From assembly GCA_947302865.1 (NCBI GenBank), contig CAMYWS010000033.1:1-9344 (forward strand): DNA of 9,344 bases, given 5' to 3'. The translations under genes and the position numbers were made by a program. Numbering within the stretch: position 1 is the first letter of the stretch; every line of letters begins with the position of its first letter. The notes beneath the pieces were generated by a model that saw only the letters and a program-made list of their open reading frames with translations, was not told where the DNA came from and ran no database searches. Source of the DNA: an uncultured Clostridia bacterium (GTDB lineage Bacteria > Bacillota_A > Clostridia > Christensenellales > CAG-138). This document shows positions 1-4,934 of this stretch, one piece after another.

Positions 1-842
1 CTTGCCATCGTCTGCTCGGTCCCGAGGATCGCGACGGTCCTGCCCTCTGCTTCGTGCTCGTAGTACAGCGCGCGAATGCGCTTTGCCGTGGGCTTCGGCT
101 CGCCTTCGACGACGTGCACCTCCGCGTCCGGCGCATAGTGCTTGTACTTCATACCGGGTGATGCGGCAACCTCGCGTTCGCCGAGCGGATTTAATATGCT
201 CGGCGCTAAGCGCACCGGTCCGATGATCGCTTCGAGCATTTCGCGCGTAATCGCGCCCGGCCGCAGGATCGTCGGATCACCGACCAGTGAAAGCACGGTT
301 GACTCCACGCCGTATTTGCACGGACCGCCGTCAAGGATCAGCAGGATTCGTCCGTCCATGTCCTCGAGCACGTGTTCGGCGGTCGTCGGGCTCGGTCTGC
401 CCGAACGGTTCGCGGAGGGCGCCGCGATCGGCACGCCCGCTTTCTGGATCAGAAGCCTCGCGGTTTTGTCCGACGGCATGCGGACCGCGACGGTCTCAAG
501 CCCTGCCGTCACCTCGTACGGGACCTCGTCCGCCTTGTTGAAGATCAGCGTCAGCGGACCCGGCCAGAAGGTATCCATCAGTGTGTTCGCGAGCTTCGGC
601 ACATGTGCCCACAGAAGCTTCACGTCGCTCTTTTTTGCGATGTGCAGGATCAGCGGATTGTCGTTCGGCCGGCCTTTCGCCTCGAAGATACGGCTGACCG
701 CTTCCCCGTCCATGCCGTTCGCGCCGAGTCCGTAGACTGTTTCTGTCGGAAACGCAACAAGTCCGCCGTCCTGAATGATCTGCGCGCCGAGCGTCGTTCC
801 TGCGTCCTCCATACGGATCGTTGAAATCACTTCGGTCTTCAT
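1..842 (-). CDS. sua5: Threonylcarbamoyl-AMP synthase, Sua5 type (partial, 3' end outside window)
   Basis: This enzyme makes L-threonylcarbamoyl-AMP from threonine, bicarbonate and ATP in the cytoplasm. It is the first step of t6A37 formation in tRNAs that read ANN codons. 280 residues are visible before the window edge. The YrdC/TsaC catalytic domain covers about residues 10-210, with PTETVYGLG at 32-40, KGRPNDNPL at 56-64 and PSANRSGRPSPT at 142-153. It is followed by the linker SPGMKYKHYAP at 228-238, which marks the Sua5 rather than the short TsaC architecture. The C-terminal Sua5 domain starts near residue 239 and is cut, so perhaps 60-70 residues are missing compared with the roughly 345-residue family. 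The ATG at 842-840 overlaps the prfA stop by 4 bases (ATGA), and a strong GGGGGAGG lies about 7 bases upstream inside prfA, which points to translational coupling. This is the last visible gene of the DUF1385-prmC-prfA operon. The family call is secure from the motifs. Confidence 0.95.
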   Translation of the reverse strand, partial: MKTEVISTIRMEDAGTTLGAQIIQDGGLVAFPTETVYGLGANGMDGEAVSRIFEAKGRPNDNPLILHIAKKSDVKLLWAHVPKLANTLMDTFWPGPLTLIFNKADEVPYEVTAGLETVAVRMPSDKTARLLIQKAGVPIAAPSANRSGRPSPTTAEHVLEDMDGRILLILDGGPCKYGVESTVLSLVGDPTILRPGAITREMLEAIIGPVRLAPSILNPLGEREVAASPGMKYKHYAPDAEVHVVEGEPKPTAKRIRALYYEHEAEGRTVAILGTEQTMA

Positions 843-1915
843 GCGTCCGCCTCCCCCGAAAGCTTTGCCGCGCGTTCGGCTACGGTCAGGGCGTCGATCA
901 TTTCGTCCATATCGCCGTCCAGGAACTGTTCAAGTTTGTAGAGTGTCAGTCCGATGCGGTGATCGGTCACGCGGCTCTGCGGGAAATTGTATGTGCGGAT
1001 GCGTTCGCTCCTGTCGCCGCTGCCGACCATGCTCTTCTTCCGGTCGGCAAGCTGCGCATGCTGTTCGGACGCAAAGTGCTCGTAAAGCCGGCTTTTCAGA
1101 AGCCGCATCGCCTGCTCCTTGTTCTGCAGCTGGCTGCGCTCGTTCTGACACGCGACCACGATGCCGGTCGGGATATGCGTGATGCGGATCGCGGAGGACG
1201 TCTTGTTGACATGCTGTCCGCCCGCGCCGCTGGAACGGTACGTGTCGATGCGCAGGTCGGAATCTTTGATCTCGATATGGATGTCGTCGACCTCCGGCAT
1301 GACGGCGACCGTCGCCGCGCTCGTGTGGATACGTCCCTGCGACTCGGTCTCCGGCACGCGCTGCACGCGGTGCACGCCGCCCTCGAATTTCAGCCGCGCG
1401 TACGCGCCGCGCCTGCCCGAAACGGACAGGATGATCTCCTTGACGCCGCCGAGCTCGGTCACGTTTTCGGACAATGTTTCTGTCTTGTACCCGTGGCGCT
1501 CCGCGTAGCGCAGATACATGCGCAGAAGGTCCGCGCCGAACAGCGACGCTTCGTCGCCGCCCGTACCCGCGCGGATCTCCAGAATCACGCCTCGATCATC
1601 GTTTTCATCCTTCGGCAAAAGCAGCGCCTTGAGTTCGTTTTCCTGCTCCGCAAGCGAAGTTTCCAGCGCCGCAAGCTCCTCCTCGGCGAGCACTTTCATC
1701 TCCGTATCCGGTTGTTCCGAAAGCAGCGCAAGGCAGTCGTCGCGTTCGCGTACGGTCTCCGTATAGCGGTCGTACGCGGCGACAATTTCGGAAAGCTCCG
1801 CATGCTCACGCGAAAGCGCGGTGTAGGACTCGCGGTCGTTCGCCGCGTCCGGCTTCGACAGCGCTTCCGTCAGAGCGTTATATCGTTCTTTGCACTTTTT
1901 CAGCTTCTCAATCAT
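839..1915 (-). CDS. prfA: Peptide chain release factor 1 (RF1)
   Basis: This class I release factor recognises UAA and UAG in the ribosomal A site and triggers hydrolysis of peptidyl-tRNA. The 358-residue length is typical for full-length RF1. The codon-reading PxT motif is PET at residues 188-190, in the context RVPETESQGRIHTSA. An SPF tripeptide there would mean RF2. The catalytic GGQ is at 232-234 within GAGGQHVNKTSSAIR. The coiled-coil N-terminal domain (about 1-100) and the conserved ILEIRAGTGGDEASLF (111-126) are also present. The start MIEKL aligns with the usual bacterial MLDRL-type start. The ATG lies inside the end of prmC (8-base overlap) with AAGGA only 3 bases upstream, an unusually short spacing, so translation probably depends partly on coupling to prmC. 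Gln234 is the expected substrate of the neighbouring PrmC. Confidence 0.98.
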   Translation of the reverse strand: MIEKLKKCKERYNALTEALSKPDAANDRESYTALSREHAELSEIVAAYDRYTETVRERDDCLALLSEQPDTEMKVLAEEELAALETSLAEQENELKALLLPKDENDDRGVILEIRAGTGGDEASLFGADLLRMYLRYAERHGYKTETLSENVTELGGVKEIILSVSGRRGAYARLKFEGGVHRVQRVPETESQGRIHTSAATVAVMPEVDDIHIEIKDSDLRIDTYRSSGAGGQHVNKTSSAIRITHIPTGIVVACQNERSQLQNKEQAMRLLKSRLYEHFASEQHAQLADRKKSMVGSGDRSERIRTYNFPQSRVTDHRIGLTLYKLEQFLDGDMDEMIDALTVAERAAKLSGEADA

Positions 1916-2702
1916 CGTTCCTTACCACAATCACGCGCGGACGTCCGCCGTAATCCTCAATGCACGCGCTGTTGTCAAACAGCGCTTCGACCGCTTCCCT
2001 TTGCGAATATCCGATTTCAAGAAGCAGCGCGCCGCCGGGTCTCAGATACCGCTTGTAATCCGATGCGATGCGCCGGTAAAAGTCCAGTCCGTCCTCTCCG
2101 CCGTACAGCGCAAGCGACGGTTCAAAGCGCATGCTCATGTCCCGCGCGTCCATGTCCGCCCGGCTGAGATACGGCGGGTTCGATACGATCAGATCAAACG
2201 TCCCTTCGACGCTGTCGAACAGGTCGCTCTGCAAGGTCCGGACAGAAACGCCGTTCCGCCGCGCGTTGCGTTCGGTCATCGAAAGCGCGTCCGCGCTGAT
2301 ATCCGCGGCAGTCACACGCGCGCCGCCCAAAACAGCAAGCGCGATCCCGATGCATCCGCTTCCGCAGCAGAGATCCAGCACGTCGCGCCTGTCCTCCGGC
2401 AGCAACGGAAGCGCTGTTTCCACAAGCCGTTCCGTATCCGGGCGCGGGATCAATACGGTTTCATCTACATAAAACGGAAGCCCGCAGAATTCCCACTCGC
2501 CGAGTACGTACTGCAGCGGTTCGCCGGAAAGCCGGCGTTCGATCAGCGGGTCCAGTGCCTTTGCGTCCGTCTCGGAAAGCTCCTGATACGGCGAATGGAA
2601 TCCGCCTGCGCGCAGTAAAAACACCGCTTCCATGCGCGCGTCTTCGCCCGCGACCGGTCTTAAAAGCTCCGCAATTCTTTGTTCCGCTTTGCGAACGATC
2701 AT
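1908..2702 (-). CDS. prmC: Release factor glutamine N5-methyltransferase (PrmC/HemK)
   Basis: This enzyme uses S-adenosylmethionine to methylate the side-chain amide of the GGQ glutamine in RF1 and RF2, which raises termination efficiency. The protein is 264 residues, slightly short for the family (about 275-290). An N-terminal helical substrate-binding domain (about 1-75) ends in GEPLQYVLGEWEF. Next come the conserved IPRPDTE at 85-91, the SAM-binding motif DLCCGSGCIGI at 110-120, the acidic D134 in TAADIS, and the catalytic NPPY at 175-178, which holds the substrate glutamine. The ATG at 2702 overlaps the DUF1385 stop by 4 bases (ATGA), with AGAGGA about 9 bases upstream inside that gene. 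The 3' end overlaps prfA by 8 bases, so enzyme and substrate are translated from adjacent frames of one message. Identity is firm from the motifs and from this typical prmC-prfA pairing. Confidence 0.97.
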   Translation of the reverse strand: MIVRKAEQRIAELLRPVAGEDARMEAVFLLRAGGFHSPYQELSETDAKALDPLIERRLSGEPLQYVLGEWEFCGLPFYVDETVLIPRPDTERLVETALPLLPEDRRDVLDLCCGSGCIGIALAVLGGARVTAADISADALSMTERNARRNGVSVRTLQSDLFDSVEGTFDLIVSNPPYLSRADMDARDMSMRFEPSLALYGGEDGLDFYRRIASDYKRYLRPGGALLLEIGYSQREAVEALFDNSACIEDYGGRPRVIVVRNDD

Positions 2703-3751
2703 GCGTCCGTTTCCTCTTGGGCGTCGGATCCCTGCTTCTCCTCCGGCGCGCCATTCTTTTGTGCGGCCGTCTTTTCGTCGAATTCCAGATCGCCTTTCGG
2801 CGGATGCAGCGCTATCTCAAACGACGCGATGGCGACCTCGAGCATGTCCGCGGTCGGTTCCTTGGTCGTCAGATGCTGCAGTGCAAGACCCGGCGCGCGG
2901 GCGACGCGGCAGATGAGATTGTCACGCTTTGCCGCCGCTTTCAGAACCTCGTAGGAGATGCCCGCGATCGGCAAAATCAGTACGATGCGCGCGATGCGGA
3001 ACAGAAAACTGTTCAGCCCGCTTGCGTCGTGCCATGCGGTGAAGCCCGGGATCAGCGTGCACAGCGCGGATACAACGGTCGTGACGATGATCGAAACCGC
3101 CATGGTCAGAAACAGATAGTTCGTTCCGCATCGCGGGTGCAGGCGCGTACACTTTGCAGCATTTTCCGGCGTCATCGGAAGCTCCGCCTCGTAACAGGCG
3201 ATCGTTTTGTGCTCCGCGCCGTGATACATGAATACACGCTTGATATCCTTGATCTGCGAGATGCCGTAGATATACAGTAAAAAGATGACCAGTCGGATCA
3301 GCCCCTGCACGACGGCGCTCCATACGGCGCTCATTTTGCCGAAAATCAGCTCGAGCAGAGAAATGATGCCGATCGGCAGCAGAAAGAACAGCCCGACCGC
3401 AAGAACGAGCGCCAGCACGATCGCGACCCATTTCACAACATCCATCGCGGATTTGTCAAAGCGTTTCGCAAGCCATTTCTCAAATTTCGACGGCTCCTCC
3501 TCTTCCTCGCCCAGCATTTCCGCCGCGCGGGTCGTGATGTTCATGCCGTCGGACAGCGCGCCGAAAAACGCGTACACGCCGCGCACGACCGGCCACGTCG
3601 GGAACGAGCCCTTTTTATATCTGGTCCTTTTATGATGAAATTCCTTTGCAAGCGAGCCGTCGCTGCGGCGCACGACCAAAGCCGTACCTTTTTCGGAGCG
3701 CATCATGACGCCCTCGATCACCGCCTGCCCTCCGATATCCGTTCGTTTCAT
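2699..3751 (-). CDS. DUF1385 family membrane protein (YqhQ-like), function unknown
   Basis: This is a 350-residue integral membrane protein of the DUF1385 family (Bacillus subtilis YqhQ). No biochemical function is known to me. Family hallmarks are GGQAVIEGVMM at residues 7-17, YHGAEHKTI at 176-184 and HPRCGTN at 205-211. The invariant His, Glu and Cys residues in these motifs could bind a metal or cofactor, but that is inference. Hydrophobic segments lie at about 105-136 (possibly two passes or a hairpin), 147-165, 212-235 and 249-268. An acidic stretch (GEEEEEP) sits near residue 81, and the last 30 residues are charged and probably disordered. I chose the ATG at 3751 because AAGGA lies 8 bases upstream at 3760-3764. 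A TTG at 3781 in the same frame would add 10 residues but falls at the predicted transcription start. It is the first gene of the operon with prmC, prfA and sua5, a conserved clostridial arrangement. Confidence 0.9.
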   Translation of the reverse strand: MKRTDIGGQAVIEGVMMRSEKGTALVVRRSDGSLAKEFHHKRTRYKKGSFPTWPVVRGVYAFFGALSDGMNITTRAAEMLGEEEEEPSKFEKWLAKRFDKSAMDVVKWVAIVLALVLAVGLFFLLPIGIISLLELIFGKMSAVWSAVVQGLIRLVIFLLYIYGISQIKDIKRVFMYHGAEHKTIACYEAELPMTPENAAKCTRLHPRCGTNYLFLTMAVSIIVTTVVSALCTLIPGFTAWHDASGLNSFLFRIARIVLILPIAGISYEVLKAAAKRDNLICRVARAPGLALQHLTTKEPTADMLEVAIASFEIALHPPKGDLEFDEKTAAQKNGAPEEKQGSDAQEETDA

Positions 3752-3759
3752 AGTTTTCT

Positions 3760-3764
3760 TCCTT
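3760..3764 (-). promoter_or_regulatory. Ribosome binding site that decides the DUF1385 start
   Basis: On the minus strand AAGGA is followed by 8 bases and then ATG at 3751-3749. This supports the shorter 350-residue protein over the in-frame TTG start at 3781, which has no comparable site and lies at the predicted transcription start. Confidence 0.7.
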
Positions 3765-3783
3765 AATAGTCGACTTTTCAACT

Positions 3784-3796
3784 TGATATCATATCA
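3784..3796. repeat. 13-base perfect palindrome over the -10 region, possible operator
   Basis: TGATAT-C-ATATCA is a perfect 6-1-6 inverted repeat. It covers the proximal -10 hexamer and the start of the distal one, and ends just upstream of the predicted transcription start. The position would suit a repressor site, but AT-rich -10 sequences can form short palindromes by chance. No regulator is encoded in the window. Confidence 0.35.
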
Positions 3797-3816
3797 TAAA
3801 CCCGCATCGGTTGCAA
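3788..3816 (-). promoter_or_regulatory. Predicted sigma-A promoter of the DUF1385-prmC-prfA-sua5 operon
   Basis: Reading the minus strand, a -35 hexamer TTGCAA (3816-3811, 4 of 6 matches to TTGACA) is separated by exactly 17 bases from a -10 hexamer TATGAT (3793-3788, 5 of 6 matches to TATAAT). A second overlapping TATGAT lies at 3798-3793 but lacks a -35 at a suitable distance. Transcription would begin near 3781, giving a leader of about 30 bases before the ATG at 3751. The region is AT-rich compared with the surrounding genes. Confidence 0.6.
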
Positions 3817-3830
3817 TGCAGTTTGCAATG
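3811..3830. repeat. Direct repeat TTGCAATG with 12-base period at the -35 region
   Basis: The 8-base word TTGCAATG occurs at 3811-3818 and again at 3823-3830, separated by CAGT. The operon-proximal copy contains the predicted -35 hexamer of the DUF1385 promoter. The other sits just downstream of the stop codon of the alkyltransferase-like gene. It may be a tandem binding site for a regulator or a local duplication. Confidence 0.4.
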
Positions 3831-3833
3831 ATT

Positions 3834-4151
3834 TCACGATTCCGCGAAGTCTTGTCCGACGACGGCGCGGCACAGTTTCATATCCACCCTGCCGTCCGGC
3901 AGAAACGGGACGCCCTCCTGCCGGAGCAGCATTTCCCGCAGAGGCGCGAAATCGCCGCCCGTGATCGTTCCGTCCGCCATCACCACGCGATGCCACGGCA
4001 GTCCTTCCGGACATGCGCGCATTGCGAAGCCCACGAACCGCGCACGGCGCGGATACCCGATCAGCTTTGCGATGTCGCCGTAGCTCAACACCCTGCCGCA
4101 CGGGATCAAGGCGACAACGGCATAGACCTTTTGAAAAAACGAATCCGCCAT
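3834..4151 (-). CDS. Alkyltransferase-like protein (ATL, MGMT-family, non-catalytic DNA-damage binder)
   Basis: This 105-residue protein has only the DNA-binding domain of O6-alkylguanine-DNA alkyltransferases. The active-site PCHRV of true alkyltransferases reads PWHRV here (residues 52-56), so Trp53 replaces the alkyl-acceptor cysteine. Known ATL proteins with this change bind O6-alkylguanine, flip it out and hand the lesion to nucleotide excision repair instead of repairing it. Tyr24 (in VLSYGDIAKLIG) and Arg38 (in ARFVG) match the tyrosine that turns the nucleotide and the arginine finger of the family. The length fits fission yeast Atl1 and the bacterial ATL group, which lack the N-terminal domain of Ada/Ogt. 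The ATG at 4151 is chosen because it sits one base after the stop of the upstream HAD gene and begins the recognisable domain. Upstream in-frame codons run through that gene. It is probably co-transcribed with the HAD phosphatase, and no clear terminator separates it from the DUF1385 operon. Confidence 0.9.
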   Translation of the reverse strand: MADSFFQKVYAVVALIPCGRVLSYGDIAKLIGYPRRARFVGFAMRACPEGLPWHRVVMADGTITGGDFAPLREMLLRQEGVPFLPDGRVDMKLCRAVVGQDFAES

Positions 4152-4152
4152 A

Positions 4153-4794
4153 TCAGCCGAACACCGCCTTGCAGAACGCCTTTGCCGACGCATAGACGGG
4201 AACGCCGCAGCGAAGCAGAACGGATCTGTCCTGATGACCGCCTTCGAGGAGCACGCAGCGGCAGCCGAGGGCGTTCGCGACCTCGACGTCGTGATCGGTA
4301 TCGCCGACAAACAGCGTGTCTTTCGGATCGATCCCGCATTGTCCGATGTAGCGTTTCGCACGTTCCGCCTTCGAGTATCCCAGAATATCGTTCTGCCCGA
4401 GGATCTCCGAAAAGTACGGCGCGACGCCGAACCGCGACGCCTGTTCGATCAGATCGTCCTGCTGCGTAAGTGAAAGAAGCGTCTGCCTGACGCCGCATGT
4501 TTTGATTGCGCTCAGAACGTCAGTCACACCGTTTCGCAGCGGGCAATCGCCGAACCGTGCGCGATAGCGTTCCATGAAGATCTCCGAGATCGTTTCAAAG
4601 CTTTCCGTTTGAAACGTATACCCCATCATTTCGTAATACGCCCGGATCGGGAACGAAAAATGCGCAAGATACCACGCCTTTGTGATCTCCGGCATGCCGC
4701 GTTCGCGCAGCAGCTCGTTTTCAAGGGCAAGACACAAATCGGCGTCGTCTATGATCGTTCCGTTCCAGTCCCAGATCAGAAGTTTCGGAAACAC
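4153..4794 (-). CDS. HAD-superfamily hydrolase, phosphoglycolate phosphatase-like
   Basis: This is a cytoplasmic haloacid-dehalogenase-fold enzyme of 213 residues, probably a small-molecule phosphatase whose substrate cannot be read from sequence. Motif I is DWNGT at residues 9-13, with Asp9 as the expected nucleophile. Motif II is Ser108 in LLSLTQ, motif III is Lys142 in GYSKAERAKRY, and motif IV is GDTDHDV at 164-170 with Asp165 and Asp169 for magnesium. A helical C1 cap fills about residues 15-85, as in phosphoglycolate phosphatase and beta-phosphoglucomutase relatives. Motif I has Asn11 where most phosphatases have the second Asp, the general acid/base. I recall DWNGT in related clostridial proteins, so it is likely a subfamily trait. 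The start is GTG at 4794-4792, with AGGGAG about 9 bases upstream, and the protein begins just before motif I as expected. It heads a two-gene unit with the ATL gene. Confidence 0.88.
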   Translation of the reverse strand: MFPKLLIWDWNGTIIDDADLCLALENELLRERGMPEITKAWYLAHFSFPIRAYYEMMGYTFQTESFETISEIFMERYRARFGDCPLRNGVTDVLSAIKTCGVRQTLLSLTQQDDLIEQASRFGVAPYFSEILGQNDILGYSKAERAKRYIGQCGIDPKDTLFVGDTDHDVEVANALGCRCVLLEGGHQDRSVLLRCGVPVYASAKAFCKAVFG

Positions 4795-4823
4795 AGCGGT
4801 TCTCTCCCTGCGAATTTTCCGTT

Positions 4824-4852
4824 ATTTTATCATGTTTCAGGCCGTACCGCAA
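4824..4852 (-). promoter_or_regulatory. Predicted promoter of the HAD-ATL unit
   Basis: On the minus strand a -35 TTGCGG (4852-4847, TTG matches only) lies 17 bases from a -10 TAAAAT (4829-4824). A TG one base upstream of the -10 makes an extended -10 element. Transcription would start near 4817, about 23 bases before the GTG start of the HAD gene. Confidence 0.5.
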
Positions 4853-4874
4853 GCGCCGAGAATTTTTACTTGCG
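4848..4874. repeat. Inverted repeat linking the two divergent -35 boxes
   Basis: CGCAAG at 4848-4853 and CTTGCG at 4869-4874 are perfect inverted copies 15 bases apart. Each arm contains most of one -35 hexamer of the divergent HAD and ftsK promoters. A direct repeat GCGCCG (4854-4859 and 4872-4877) lies in the same stretch. It could be a shared regulator site or simply two similar -35 boxes facing apart. Confidence 0.35.
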
Positions 4875-4898
4875 CCGGCGAGCCTTTCGCAGTATAAT
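4870..4898 (+). promoter_or_regulatory. Predicted promoter of the ftsK-rimO-pgsA operon
   Basis: A perfect -10 TATAAT at 4893-4898 lies 17 bases after the -35 TTGCGC at 4870-4875, where TTG matches. Transcription would start near 4905, leaving about 30 bases of leader. The leader contains a strong GGAGG at 4923-4927, 7 bases before the ftsK ATG. This promoter stands back to back with the HAD promoter, with 17 bases between the two -35 hexamers. Confidence 0.65.
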
Positions 4899-4934
4899 AC
4901 AATCGATAGAAAATGGTTATTCGGAGGATCATCC

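Noticed and set aside
821..2167. 448-codon open frame on the plus strand opposite prfA
   Set aside because: It is antisense to the unmistakable RF1 gene. Its translation is Arg/His/Val-rich with no recognisable domain. High GC and biased codon use leave few stops in this opposite frame.
3752..3781. TTG start that would extend the DUF1385 protein by 10 residues
   Set aside because: The TTG coincides with the predicted transcription start and has no ribosome binding site, while ATG at 3751 has AAGGA at good spacing and starts just before the conserved GGQAVIEG motif.
3799..3833. Possible terminator after the alkyltransferase-like gene
   Set aside because: Only a 4-base stem (GCAT/ATGC) with an 8-base loop and no run of T is present, too weak to call. 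Readthrough into the DUF1385 operon is possible.
4152..4361. Upstream extension of the alkyltransferase-like frame into the HAD gene
   Set aside because: These 70 codons overlap the HAD coding region in another frame and show no domain. The ATG at 4151 begins the family's domain directly after the HAD stop.
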